Positions 8,909 to 18,155 are shown, counted from the stretch's first letter. The stretch: DNA of 64,000 nucleotides from an uncultured Spirochaetaceae bacterium (GCA_944392965.1 CALXYM010000001.1:124001-188000), one strand, 5' to 3'. Notes: generated from the sequence alone by a model not told the origin. Program-made: numbers and translations.

Positions 8909-9479
8909 TTATTTATAAAGCTCATAACACTGCCAGCAGAGAGGTAGTTCCCTGTATACCTCATCGTAGGGATAGTAATCGACAGGAACAAGGCGGAGTC
9001 TTGTGCCGACCTTCACATTCCATATGGCGGAGTTTATGTAATCCTCATCATCGATATCTGGATTTCTTACTATTTCTACTCTTATAAGGCCGTTGAAATC
9101 TTCGGCCTCATATCCCGGTTCCACACGCTCTCCATCCTCAAATAACAGTTCATCTATGTGGTAGGAATTAAAATCATAACCACCCCAGTATCCTGCACTC
9201 TTGACCCTGCCTTCATGTCTGTATTTCCCATTCAGCTCTACGAATGGAGATTTCTCTTCTGTTATCGGATCTTCTTTGTAAATCGTGAGGATTACATTCG
9301 CTTCATGCTCATGACTTCCTTGGATCTTAAGTTCATAGAGCAAATTTCCTATTTGGGCGATATATCTGCCGCTTTTCAGCTCTCCATGCCTTGTCTCTCC
9401 GTATAACAGTGAATCCGGATTATATGTGCATGCTGTGATCATCATTATGCATGATACTATAAGTAATAGTTTTTTTCAT
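8909..9479 (-). pseudogene. Lipoprotein gene with a poly-A frameshift in its signal peptide
   Basis: A good start (ATG 9479 with AGGGA upstream) leads into seven A residues (9470-9476). Read as is, the frame is lost at once. With one A fewer it gives a classic lipoprotein signal (MKKLLLIVSC... ending ITAC) that joins an open frame of over 170 codons to 8909. The body is a secreted, acidic, beta-rich protein of unknown function. Either the gene is switched off by slippage, or it is broken, or the base is an assembly error; a shorter internal start at 9445 would lack most of the signal peptide. Confidence 0.7.
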
Positions 9480-9541
9480 CAGTATCCCTTTAAGATAATA
9501 GTATACCGAAACTGGTAAAATGTGTAGATGCGAGTAGATGG

Positions 9542-9570
9542 TAGACAAAATCACTTAGAGTCCTTAGATT
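9542..9570 (+). promoter_or_regulatory. Promoter of the MATE gene, probably leaderless
   Basis: TAGACA (five of six), a 17-bp spacer, then TAGATT, which ends 7 nt before the ATG at 9578. No Shine-Dalgarno site is present, so transcription should begin at or 1-2 nt before the start codon. Confidence 0.62.
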
Positions 9571-9577
9571 AACTGAC

Positions 9578-10921
9578 ATGGAAGACAAATCAGATTTTAC
9601 CTCTGGCAGTATACTTAGAAAACTTACTTCTTTTATGTTCCCAATCCTTGGTGCTCTGATACTTCAGGCCATGTATGGGGCCGTCGATGTGATGATGGTC
9701 GGCTGGTTCGGATCAACAGAGGGGCTCTCCGGGGTCTCCACTGGTTCAAGCATCATAAATCTCATTACTTTCGTCCTTACCGGTCTTGCAATGGGTATCA
9801 CCGTGATCATAGGACGGTGCCTTGGTGAGAAGAATGAGGGGAGAATAGGTTCCGTAATAGGCAATGCCATCGCATTTTTCGCTCTTATCGGAGTAATCCT
9901 TACTGTTCTGATTGTGTTTTTCGCTCGTCAGATAGCCATCCTCATGCGCTCTCCTATGGAAGCCGTCGAGGAGACTGCAAACTATGTGAGGATCTGCGGT
10001 GCGGGGCTTCTTTTCATAATTGCGTACAATGTCATAAGCTGTATCTTCCGCGGACTTGGAAACTCCCGTCTTCCTCTGATCTTCGTGCTTATCGCTTGTA
10101 TCACGAACATAATCGGAGATTATGTACTCATCGCGGTCTTTAACATGGATGAATCAGGGGCAGCCCTAGCAACCGTCGCAGCACAGGCTGTGAGCGTCAT
10201 CCTCTCCCTGATCATTCTCAGAAGGGAGAAGCTGCCTTTTTCCCTCAAACTTTCAGATATAAGGCTTTCCGGTCAGATCAGGGATCTTCTAAAAGTAGGA
10301 ACACCTGTGGCGCTGCAGGAACTTCTTACCCAGATATCTTTTCTCGCACTGGTTGCTTTTATAAACCGTATTGGATTAGATGCATCTTCGGGATATGGTG
10401 TGGCCAATAAGATCGTCAGTTTTGTGATGCTCATACCCAGTGCCATCATGCAGTCGATGAGTTCCTTCGTCGCACAGAATGTAGGTGCGGGTAGGGAAGA
10501 GAGGGCTAGAAAGGCCATGCTCACAGGCATGGTGATAGGTATGGCAATCGGAATGATCGTATTTTATTTCACGTTCTTCCACGGAGATCTTGTAAGTGCT
10601 GTTTTCAGTAGGGATTCTCATGTGATTACAAGGAGTGCCGAATATCTCAGAGGATTCGCATTCGAAGCCGTGGTCACGAGCATTCTCTTTTCCTTCATCG
10701 GCTATTACAACGGACATCAGAAGACCGTGTTCGTCATGATACAGGGGCTTCTGCAGACATTGCTTGTCCGTCTGCCCGTGGCTTATCTGATGAGTAGTGA
10801 ACCCGATCCGAGTCTTACGAGGATAGGTATGGCTGCACCTCTTGCTACGATCTTCGGGATATTGATCAACCTTATCTATTTCATCCACTTCCAGAAACGG
10901 CTTAGCTCAGCGCGTCTGTGA
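9578..10921 (+). CDS. MATE-family multidrug efflux transporter
   Basis: 447 residues with about 12 membrane segments in two homologous halves, the normal MATE size. The family exports cationic drugs or metabolites in exchange for Na+ or H+. The N-terminal signature around residues 30-50 (ALYGAVDVMMVGWFG-like) and the central inter-half loop are present. Substrate unknown. It has no ribosome site but a promoter very close to the ATG. Its 3' end overlaps the convergent gpsA by 20 bp. A second MATE gene lies at 22249. Confidence 0.93.
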   Translation: MEDKSDFTSGSILRKLTSFMFPILGALILQAMYGAVDVMMVGWFGSTEGLSGVSTGSSIINLITFVLTGLAMGITVIIGRCLGEKNEGRIGSVIGNAIAFFALIGVILTVLIVFFARQIAILMRSPMEAVEETANYVRICGAGLLFIIAYNVISCIFRGLGNSRLPLIFVLIACITNIIGDYVLIAVFNMDESGAALATVAAQAVSVILSLIILRREKLPFSLKLSDIRLSGQIRDLLKVGTPVALQELLTQISFLALVAFINRIGLDASSGYGVANKIVSFVMLIPSAIMQSMSSFVAQNVGAGREERARKAMLTGMVIGMAIGMIVFYFTFFHGDLVSAVFSRDSHVITRSAEYLRGFAFEAVVTSILFSFIGYYNGHQKTVFVMIQGLLQTLLVRLPVAYLMSSEPDPSLTRIGMAAPLATIFGILINLIYFIHFQKRLSSARL

Positions 10922-11858
10922 TGTAATCATTCAGACTGCTGTTCTTATAGATCAGGCGGTAGAGGGACATGACGAGAGGAAACTCCTCCTCCTTCTTGTT
11001 CTCTGCCACAATCTCTCCTATGAGTTTTATTGTCCTTTTACCTTCGATTACGGTCGCGCCTCCCTTCTCATCATAGGAAAATCCCTTACCGATGAGCATG
11101 CCGAATGTCCTGTTCCTTGACAGGTCGTTGAGGCTTGTAAGCCCGAGGTCGCCGATTCCACAGTAGCGGAAGATCGTCTCCTCATCACAGTTGAAGAGGT
11201 GCAGAAGCCCCCTCATCTCGTTTACGGCTTTCGTATATACGAGGAAGTCTACGTTCGGACTGTTGTATCTTCCAGAGACGAGCCCGATGGCTATTGCATA
11301 CATGTTTTTAAGAATACTTGCGAGTTCTACTGCCCGTACATCCCTGCTGTAATCGAGGGAGAATCCGGTAGCGGTGATGATTTCCGATTTGAAATAATCA
11401 TAGTCGCTCTTCTTTCCTCCAAAGGTGAAGGCGGTGGGAAATCCGTTCAGTGTCTCAATCGCAAATGAAGGACCCTTCATGCTCGCAGTTCTGTCAAACG
11501 GTATCTTTTCCGTGATGAATGCTCCATCATCACTCATTCCTTTCGCAAGATTCACGACGAGGGGATTCTTCTTCGTGTGTTTCCTCATCTCCAGAGAGAA
11601 GCTTACTATAGCTTTTGATGGTATCACAAGCATGATGACATCCGCATCATCGAATACGTCGTACGATGTCGTTGCTCCTATTCTCTGGTTTATGAATCGG
11701 GTAGGAAAGTATTTCGTGTTCTTATGGTTTTCCGTTATGTCCTTCGCCACATCCTCTTCGATGGTATGTAGGTATATCTTGTTATCCTGATTCCAGGCGA
11801 GACGTTCTGCAACGCTTGTTCCGAAGGTTCCCGCTCCTGCTATTACGATCTTGTTCAT
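10902..11858 (-). CDS. gpsA: Glycerol-3-phosphate dehydrogenase [NAD(P)+]
   Basis: 318 residues from ATG 11858; a longer in-frame start is rejected because GAGGAAAA lies right before this ATG. It reduces dihydroxyacetone phosphate to sn-glycerol-3-phosphate for phospholipid synthesis. The Rossmann motif GAGTFG is at residues 7-12, NLAKGM carries the conserved Lys, a second conserved Lys lies in ILKNMYAIAIG, and RNRTFG is the substrate-binding signature. The ATG overlaps the stop of the upstream GH36-like gene (TAATG). The 3' end overlaps the convergent MATE gene. Confidence 0.93.
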   Translation of the reverse strand: MNKIVIAGAGTFGTSVAERLAWNQDNKIYLHTIEEDVAKDITENHKNTKYFPTRFINQRIGATTSYDVFDDADVIMLVIPSKAIVSFSLEMRKHTKKNPLVVNLAKGMSDDGAFITEKIPFDRTASMKGPSFAIETLNGFPTAFTFGGKKSDYDYFKSEIITATGFSLDYSRDVRAVELASILKNMYAIAIGLVSGRYNSPNVDFLVYTKAVNEMRGLLHLFNCDEETIFRYCGIGDLGLTSLNDLSRNRTFGMLIGKGFSYDEKGGATVIEGKRTIKLIGEIVAENKKEEEFPLVMSLYRLIYKNSSLNDYITDALS

Positions 11859-14095
11859 TAAATTTTCCTCAGTATATAAAGTCTTGAGCTGTTGTCCTTC
11901 AGTTTTCTCATGTCCTCTGTGTATCCTGTACCCCCGTCTTTCTCTGAGAGTGCGATTCCAGCCCATTTTATCGCATCTCCCCATGCCTCATAGCATTCGA
12001 TTTCTGCCGGGTAGCGTAGTTCATCCTCCTCGCTCTGAACATGAGTACGTGAATATATCCTGTATTTATAATCTTCTCGAGCCTGTCTGATGAAGAGCCT
12101 TTCCTTGATGTCGTTCGGGGTGAGCTCTTTCTGCAGATAGAGAACGATTATTACAGAACCATCCTGATTTGATGCAGACCAGATTATCCTTTCCCCGTTT
12201 TCCTCACTCTGGACATCTCCGAACTGAAGCACCTGTCTGTACTGTTTATAAAACTCGATCTGGTTTTTAATCGCAAGCACCTCATGAGGAGGCAGTTTTG
12301 TTATATCCAGGGAGTATTCCAGTGCATTGAAAATAGAGACGTTGAATCTTGTTTCCACATCCACATCTTTTCCTGTTATCTTATCTGGAGAGGTGGATAG
12401 CGTGACAAGTCCTGCTGCATTCGGATAGAAAAGCCGAGCTCCCTCTATAGAGGGGATACGTGATATCGGGTCCGTGTTAGCCGTGATCCTCATCAGAGAT
12501 GAATAGCTGAGCATTCCAAGATCAAAACGGCCTCCGCCAGAGAAGCTTGTCTCGATAAGAAGATTCGGGAACTTACGGGATATCGTATTTAGTACGTTAT
12601 ATATTCCCATGATGTATCTGAGAGAGAATGCGTCAGCACTCTCCCTCTCAAGATCGGAGATAAGTTTGGATTTTTCATATCTGAGATAATCGAGCTTTGC
12701 GATCTCTATCACATCTGAGAGCGTGTCTATTGCCCATTCCTGCACATCCTCTCTCGTATAATCCAGGATATAATCATCATCCCCCTGTGCATATCCGATC
12801 TTTTTCTCTGTGTATATCGCCCAGTCCTTCTTCTCCTTGAAGAGGTTGCTGTTACGGCTTACCGTCTCAATGTCGAAGTAAAGTCCGAAAAGGAGCCCCT
12901 CCCTGTGGATCTCAGAGGAGAGCATCTTCAGGCCTCCTGGGAATTTCATGGAGTTGACATACCAGTCTCCGAGGCTCGTCTGCTTATCTCTTCTTACTCC
13001 GAACCATCCGTCATCAAGTATGATTGCCTCAAAGCCCATCGCCTTTGCTGTTCTGCATAACTCTCCGGTTCTCTCCTCGTTCACATCCAGGCCGCATATG
13101 TCCCTTGTTGACAGAGAGATAGGACGAAACCTCTCTTTCCATAGTCCCCGCATCACGAGCTTCTCTATGCCCTTTTTGAATCTTCTTCCCGCCTCATCCA
13201 GTCCACTTTCCGAATAGCTCAATATGGCTTCGGGACTTTCAAATTCCTCCCTGCTTTTCAATGCCCATTCGAAATCCTCACTGTTTATTCCACTGGTAAT
13301 ATGGAGTTTTGAGTATGGACTCTTTTCAAAATTCGTCGCATAGCTTGCAGAATATATGAGGCCTGAAATGTAACACTCATTCCTCTCATTAAGCAGTGCA
13401 AAGACGTTGTTGCATTCAAAGCCCGTGTTCATGTTTCTAGAAGAGAGTGTGATTCTGCCGTTATCTATTTTCCTCTTCTCTTTTTGCAATTCCCTGAGAG
13501 GTGCACCTCCGAGGTTTATAAGATTGAAGTCCTTTCCATAAAGATCAAGCTGCATGGATGCACAGGATGTTATTGCGATATCCTCGTCACCATCATTTCT
13601 CACGATTGTCTTACGTGTTATGATGTCCCAGTCCTTGAAAAGAGTGTAGCAGAGTATTATCGATATCTTTTCTTTCCTTTCTTCAAGAAGAATCTCAATC
13701 GTCTCGGAGTTCGTCTCTTCCGCAACTGCCATCGGAAGGTGTGCATTCTTGTATCTCCTTATTCCCGCATAGACTCTATGTCCGGAATATTTGAAATCAA
13801 GGATTTTCTTTCCCTTCACCCTTATTAGAGGTATCCTGAAATCTCCTTTTCCTTCAAATGAGGCCTCAAGAGCGGTATTGTTCAGATCCCTTGTCGGATG
13901 TGCGCTGTCATAGGCTATCGAAAGTCCCGCCTTTGCAAGATTCTTTTCCACGATGGCTCTCTCTGACTGGGCTACGTTGTTAAGCCTTTTCCCATAGTAT
14001 ACATGTTCCAGATGGTCTGTATCCGTGACCCTGAATATATAACTTGTATTTCTTCCTTCGAGATGTATCAGTCTGCCATCATTTATTTCTATCAT
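11858..14095 (-). CDS. Divergent GH36 (alpha-galactosidase-like) protein, catalytic residues replaced
   Basis: 745 residues with the GH36 order: N-terminal beta-supersandwich (1-320), TIM barrel (about 325-640) and a C-terminal beta domain. The substrate-site motif LDDGWFG (360-366) and SGGGRFDLGML (519-529) are kept. However, the segment that should read KWDMN (nucleophile Asp) is RYEKS (472-476), and WTSDDTD (acid/base Asp) is RITANTD (536-542). The NNWEA motif is also missing. It is therefore either inactive or has another mechanism or substrate. An AGAGG site precedes the ATG. It is coupled to gpsA and divergent from the 14144 gene. Confidence 0.78.
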   Translation of the reverse strand: MIEINDGRLIHLEGRNTSYIFRVTDTDHLEHVYYGKRLNNVAQSERAIVEKNLAKAGLSIAYDSAHPTRDLNNTALEASFEGKGDFRIPLIRVKGKKILDFKYSGHRVYAGIRRYKNAHLPMAVAEETNSETIEILLEERKEKISIILCYTLFKDWDIITRKTIVRNDGDEDIAITSCASMQLDLYGKDFNLINLGGAPLRELQKEKRKIDNGRITLSSRNMNTGFECNNVFALLNERNECYISGLIYSASYATNFEKSPYSKLHITSGINSEDFEWALKSREEFESPEAILSYSESGLDEAGRRFKKGIEKLVMRGLWKERFRPISLSTRDICGLDVNEERTGELCRTAKAMGFEAIILDDGWFGVRRDKQTSLGDWYVNSMKFPGGLKMLSSEIHREGLLFGLYFDIETVSRNSNLFKEKKDWAIYTEKKIGYAQGDDDYILDYTREDVQEWAIDTLSDVIEIAKLDYLRYEKSKLISDLERESADAFSLRYIMGIYNVLNTISRKFPNLLIETSFSGGGRFDLGMLSYSSLMRITANTDPISRIPSIEGARLFYPNAAGLVTLSTSPDKITGKDVDVETRFNVSIFNALEYSLDITKLPPHEVLAIKNQIEFYKQYRQVLQFGDVQSEENGERIIWSASNQDGSVIIVLYLQKELTPNDIKERLFIRQAREDYKYRIYSRTHVQSEEDELRYPAEIECYEAWGDAIKWAGIALSEKDGGTGYTEDMRKLKDNSSRLYILRKI

Positions 14096-14143
14096 TAAAG
14101 GCCTCTTTCTGTGCTATTATATTATAGGAGAGAGGATTTTTCC

Positions 14144-15322
14144 ATGGATATTCGCCGTATACCACTCTGGGAGGGCAGGAATGCCACCTATATGAGCAAT
14201 GATATCGTTAACGTAGTGATAGAAGATCAGGGGGAGGTGTGTCTTGAGCTTTCCAATTCCTGTGTGACAGGAGCAAGGGTCAACCCTCTCAGTCTTCCAT
14301 ATTTCAGGGGAATTGGCAGTGGTGTCCTCTCCGATGCCAATGGTGAGTGGTATCAGATGAAACAGAGCCTGTATCAGGCGGGTGGAAGCTATTTCACGTT
14401 TCCTTTTTCAAGTGAAGAGCACATAACAAGCAATAACACCTATTGGACCGTGAGAAAATATGGTACGGAGGAGAATTATGGCGGGGTATGGAGGCTTTCA
14501 GAGATGAAGAGCAGGGAAGAGGGGAATCGCTATCGGCTGGAAAAGGTCGATCTCCTCATACCCGGACATCCCGTGCTGTATACTGCGATACGGATCACCA
14601 ATTTACAGGAGGAGATTCTTTATTCATCACCTTCTCACTCTGTGATGCTTGGCTCTCCCTTCTTTGAATCCGGCTGTTTCATCGATACGAATGCCCGAAA
14701 TTTCTCTGCTTATCATACTGCGGTGAGAGAACTTGCCTCTAACCGTTTTCTTTCCGGACCTGTCTTTGACGATCTGAAAAAAGCCCCACTTGTAAAGGGA
14801 GGGACGGCAGATGCCTCATATGTACCTGCTCCTACGGGAACATATGACTATCTTCTTGGTAAGTTTCCCGAGAGGGCCCGAACGGGGTGGGTAAGCGTCA
14901 TAAATCCACGTCTGCAGCAGCTTTTCATCTCCTTCACTCCAGCTGATATGCTCGACAGTTTCCCGAATGTGTTTCTCGTTGAGAACTATCTTGGGCGAAT
15001 GGATACTCCGTGGTCGCTTTATGACGGTGCGACAAGTCAGGTATACAGCCTCTCTGTCGGAATGAACTATGGTCCGAAGCATACGAAGAACTTCATGATT
15101 GAAACTGGAAAATCGAAGGTGTTCTATTATGCTGATGCGTTCCTCGGCTATGATAACCCGAGGATGAACTTAGGATTTTACACAGTTGAATTCATAGAAG
15201 GTGGAATTCTTTTGAAAAGGACGAAGAGTTCGATCTTCGTCCCTGCCGATCACAGCTTCGAGGCTATCGCATCGGTGTCAAAATCCCTGTTTCAGAATGG
15301 CCAGGAATCCGTAAGACCATAG
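14144..15322 (+). CDS. Unknown protein, possibly galactose-mutarotase-like
   Basis: 392 residues from ATG 14144, with GAGAGGA upstream; an in-frame start at 14111 lacks a site. I do not recognise the family with confidence. The chain is beta-rich, without signal peptide or membrane span, and has sugar-enzyme-like stretches rich in Trp, Tyr and Gly (for example NTYWTVRKYG and WRLSEMKSREEG). A mutarotase-like or glycoside-hydrolase N-domain fold is a guess. It is divergently transcribed from the GH36-like gene across 48 bp, which supports a shared carbohydrate role. Its 3' end overlaps the next gene by 31 bp. Confidence 0.55.
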   Translation: MDIRRIPLWEGRNATYMSNDIVNVVIEDQGEVCLELSNSCVTGARVNPLSLPYFRGIGSGVLSDANGEWYQMKQSLYQAGGSYFTFPFSSEEHITSNNTYWTVRKYGTEENYGGVWRLSEMKSREEGNRYRLEKVDLLIPGHPVLYTAIRITNLQEEILYSSPSHSVMLGSPFFESGCFIDTNARNFSAYHTAVRELASNRFLSGPVFDDLKKAPLVKGGTADASYVPAPTGTYDYLLGKFPERARTGWVSVINPRLQQLFISFTPADMLDSFPNVFLVENYLGRMDTPWSLYDGATSQVYSLSVGMNYGPKHTKNFMIETGKSKVFYYADAFLGYDNPRMNLGFYTVEFIEGGILLKRTKSSIFVPADHSFEAIASVSKSLFQNGQESVRP

Positions 15323-16428
15323 CGTTCGGAGAGTTCTTTTATCACTTTCTGCAATGAAGGAGGTACCGGACAGCCGTATTTCTTCCTTATCTGGTATGCG
15401 ATGTATTCCATCTCGCCTGCCGTGTAGATTCTCTCCTTGCCCGGAGCTTTTCTGCTTTCCCTCAGTTCTTTTAATATCGCAGAGGCTATTCTTTTGAACG
15501 TCTTTCTCCCCATGAAGAAGTCGGGATCGATTGCAATGAAGAAATGTCCCAGCGGGTAGGGGATTGGTTTCCCGTTTTCATCCTTTCCATTGAGGGCTTT
15601 CAAAAATGAGCCGTCCTGCAATGCCGCTGAAAGTATTTCGACTACGGTCGCATATCCGTATCCCTTGTATCCTCCCGTCTCCGTTCCAAGTCCTCCGAGC
15701 GGGGTAAGTGCGGCTTTTCCGAGTGTCAGATCCTTTAATATTCCGTCGGTGTCTGTTCTCGTATTCCCGCTTTCATCTATAACCCAGCCTGGGGGAATGT
15801 CTTTTCCTGCTCTGCCATATACTTCGATCTTCCCCCTCTGGCTTACACTTGTCGCACAGTCGAGCACGAAGGGAAATGGGTCATCTGTTGGGAGCCCAAT
15901 TGTCAGAGGATTTGTACCCAGCATGTTCTCCACTCCGAATGTCGGTGCGATGGATGGTCTTGCATTCGTTCCAGTTATTCCGATCAGATCCTCTTTTGTC
16001 GCCATCGTCGCGTAATATCCTGCGATTCCATAGTGGGTGCTGTTGCGGACAACGGTCATGGCGATTCCGTTCTTCTTTGCCTTTTCAATCGCCATCTCCA
16101 TTGCTTTATGTGATACCACGTGCCCCATTCCGTTGTGCCCATCGAGGACCGCTGTCGCTTTCTCCTCTCTTACAACTTCTATTTCTGTCTCAGGATTCAA
16201 TATTCCTAGATCTATCCTGTCGATGTATATGGGTTTCAGCCTTCCGATTCCATGGCTGTCAATGCCTCTTTTATCACTTTCAATGAGAACGTCTGCAATT
16301 ATCTCCGCATCCGCCTTTGGTACTTTCGCCCCTATAAGGGCTTCCTTCATGAACTTTTCAAGTTTATCAAAAGGAACAAAGGCGCAGTCCTCATATCGTG
16401 CAAGATATTCTTTTTCCTCTTTTGTCAT
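15292..16428 (-). CDS. Malate/L-lactate dehydrogenase family oxidoreductase (Ldh_2)
   Basis: 378 residues from ATG 16428 behind GGAGG. The protein belongs to the Ldh_2/YlbC/YiaK family, NAD(P)H-dependent 2-ketoacid reductases unrelated to the classical Rossmann LDH/MDH. Seen motifs: SDKRGIDSHGIGR with the catalytic His, VVRNSTHYGIAGYY, GTNPLTIG and FVLDCATS. Substrates in the family include malate, lactate, ureidoglycolate and 2,3-diketogulonate. With malic enzyme and the oxaloacetate pump in the same window, malate or lactate is plausible but unproven. Confidence 0.88.
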   Translation of the reverse strand: MTKEEKEYLARYEDCAFVPFDKLEKFMKEALIGAKVPKADAEIIADVLIESDKRGIDSHGIGRLKPIYIDRIDLGILNPETEIEVVREEKATAVLDGHNGMGHVVSHKAMEMAIEKAKKNGIAMTVVRNSTHYGIAGYYATMATKEDLIGITGTNARPSIAPTFGVENMLGTNPLTIGLPTDDPFPFVLDCATSVSQRGKIEVYGRAGKDIPPGWVIDESGNTRTDTDGILKDLTLGKAALTPLGGLGTETGGYKGYGYATVVEILSAALQDGSFLKALNGKDENGKPIPYPLGHFFIAIDPDFFMGRKTFKRIASAILKELRESRKAPGKERIYTAGEMEYIAYQIRKKYGCPVPPSLQKVIKELSERYGLTDSWPF

Positions 16429-16480
16429 ATTAGCCTCCAAAGATAGTATAAGACCACTTTTGAAGGCTTTCTACAAAATT

Positions 16481-17065
16481 CTAAATGCTTATATAGTCTA
16501 TGTATGAATATCCCAGAGGAAGGGGTGCATAGAATGGGGACTCAAATCTCACCGTCAACCCGATGTATGCTCCTCCGTAATAACCGAAGTATGCGGGAGT
16601 ATAATCATCCCTCAGACAGGCGGAGAAGTAATTGACTACGCCAAAAGATCCTCCCACGGTTTTCTCATTGTTGAAATAGTAGGTGATGCCAAGATCCAGA
16701 CCTCCTCCTACTCCCACCATTGAAGTGGTGCTGTCAGGGACTATCGCTGTCACCTGGGGGCCGATTATGAGATAAAGTTCCGTTCTGCTATTCAGATTTG
16801 CATTCATGGCAAAACCGCTTATTACACCCATGGAGAACGTGTCTAACGGCATGCTGAATGAAACATCAAGACGAGAACCGAATCCAAGACTCACCGGACT
16901 GCTGTCTATTGGAAATGTGTAGTAGAAGTTGGAATAGAATCCAAATTCAAAATAATTATATGGCTGATCATATATTCCATTTATTCCAAATCCTGTGAAA
17001 GATGCGGAGAACGCGGACGTCAAAACTACCATCAGGAGAAGTAACACGAGAATTGTCTTTTTCAT
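16481..17065 (-). CDS. Secreted, outer-membrane beta-barrel-like protein
   Basis: 194 residues. There is a clear signal peptide with likely cleavage after SAFSA (about residue 21), then alternating hydrophobic/polar strands rich in Gly, Tyr and Phe, as in small outer-membrane barrels. No named family is recognised. AGGAAG precedes the ATG and a promoter lies 34 bp upstream. It stands alone between the dehydrogenase and a region of broken genes. Confidence 0.62.
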   Translation of the reverse strand: MKKTILVLLLLMVVLTSAFSASFTGFGINGIYDQPYNYFEFGFYSNFYYTFPIDSSPVSLGFGSRLDVSFSMPLDTFSMGVISGFAMNANLNSRTELYLIIGPQVTAIVPDSTTSMVGVGGGLDLGITYYFNNEKTVGGSFGVVNYFSACLRDDYTPAYFGYYGGAYIGLTVRFESPFYAPLPLGYSYIDYISI

Positions 17066-17098
17066 TTTTTTCTTCCTGCTTTCTCTATTTTTTCCCTT

Positions 17099-17126
17099 AG
17101 TATAAGAGCATTTTCATGGAATTGAA
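17099..17126 (-). promoter_or_regulatory. Promoter of the beta-barrel-like gene
   Basis: On the minus strand: TTCAAT, a 16-bp spacer and TATACT, followed by an A/T-rich leader and AGGAAG before the ATG at 17065. Confidence 0.55.
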
Positions 17127-17143
17127 ATAAGTAAATTCTACTA

Positions 17144-17404
17144 TTACTCGTTTGCCGCCGCGGTCTTGGACCTTATCAATTCCAGATCGTTGTACAGTGT
17201 AAATTTGCTTATTCCAAGAACCTTGCAGATCTTATCACCTGCCTTCGATATCTGCATCGTGCCTTTCTCATCTAAGAAAGAGAGGAAATCCAACCTTTCG
17301 TTTTTCGTGAGTTTCTTCGGATCCTTGTTCGTTATAGCAGTAGCCTGCTGCAGCAGGTGATCTAACAGGCTCTCCACATTCTGGGCGAAATACTCGGGCT
17401 GGTC
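17144..17404 (-). pseudogene. Truncated YheO/DauR-type regulator, HTH part only
   Basis: The reading frame encodes about 85 residues matching the C-terminal end of PAS-plus-HTH regulators of the YheO/DauR group: a linker, then the typical FLDEKGTMQISKAGDKICKV run and an HTH with GISKFTLYNDL. An in-frame TAA at 17411-17413 ends the frame upstream and no PAS domain is found, so about two thirds of the gene is missing. The only in-frame start is a GTG at 17377 without a good ribosome site. The break coincides with the break of the next pseudogene. Confidence 0.7.
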
Positions 17405-17439
17405 CTGTATTTAAAATTTATCGGACGCAGTGTGGCCTT

Positions 17440-18093
17440 TCCTGTCCTGTTTCTGTTGTCAGCGATTCAGAACTTGCCCTTGGTGCTGTCACCGGAGGAG
17501 AGGGGATTCTTCTAATCTCAGGAACGGGATCAATCGCATTCGGCAAAACAAGAGAAGGTGTGACTGCAAGAGCCGGTGGCTGGCTTTTCTCAATTTTAGG
17601 AGATCAGGGCGGAGGATACTGGGTATCAAGAAGGGCAATGCAGTTGCTGTCGCGCTATTTTGATGGTGCTATCTGCAAAACAGAGATGATTTCTGAATTA
17701 TGCATATATTTAAATATCCAAAATCGGAATGATTTAAATAAAATAGCACGTAAGGCAGGGGAGCCGCCATGGGAACTTCCTCCTCTTGGAAAGATTGTTT
17801 CACGATACACTGAGCAGGGAGATTTGGAGGCTATCGCCATATTTAAAGAGGCTGCAGAACACGTCTTTTCTATAGTAACAGATCTGGAGCATATCCTTTC
17901 CATGAGTAAGAACTGGCCTGATTTTCCTATAGGATTATGGGGAAGTACGATTTTAGGTTCGTCTGTAATGCGTGATTATTTTTCAAGACTGGTGAAGGAG
18001 AGATATCCACTTGCGAAGATTGTCCTTCCCTCTTCAAAGACCGCGTTGGATGAGGCTTCTTTTCAGGCCTTTAGACTTTGGCAGGGAAGATAA
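17440..18093 (+). pseudogene. 5'-truncated BadF/BadG-type N-acetylglucosamine kinase
   Basis: About 215 residues of the C-terminal two thirds of a sugar kinase of the BadF/BadG/BcrA/BcrD ATPase family. It contains SDSELALGAVTGGEGILLIS, the phosphate motif GTGSIAFG and GGWLFSILGDQGGG. The N-terminal ATP-binding lobe with its DxGGT loop is absent; upstream sequence switches directly into the opposite-strand YheO fragment at about 17410-17440. The first in-frame ATG (17638) is deep inside the domain. A deletion probably joined the two remnants. Confidence 0.75.
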
Positions 18094-18106
18094 TTGACAT
18101 GGGTTT

Positions 18107-18116
18107 AGCCCGGTTT
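18107..18116. repeat. Left direct repeat flanking the IS30 element
   Basis: The ten bases AGCCCGGTTT abut the left inverted repeat and recur at 19885-19894 next to the right one. They are probably a target-site duplication. Confidence 0.8.
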
Positions 18117-18155
18117 AGGTTAATTGAAAAAGCAAATGCAGGGTATAAGGGGTAA
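18117..18155 (+). repeat. Left terminal inverted repeat of the IS30 element
   Basis: 39 bases, from AGGTTAATTG to AAGGGGTAA, identical to the reverse complement of 19846-19884. The match ends exactly at base 40. Confidence 0.95.

Noticed and set aside
11859-11984. Longer N-terminus for GpsA
   Set aside because: It lies within the upstream gene, and GAGGAAAA plus the Rossmann start mark ATG 11858.
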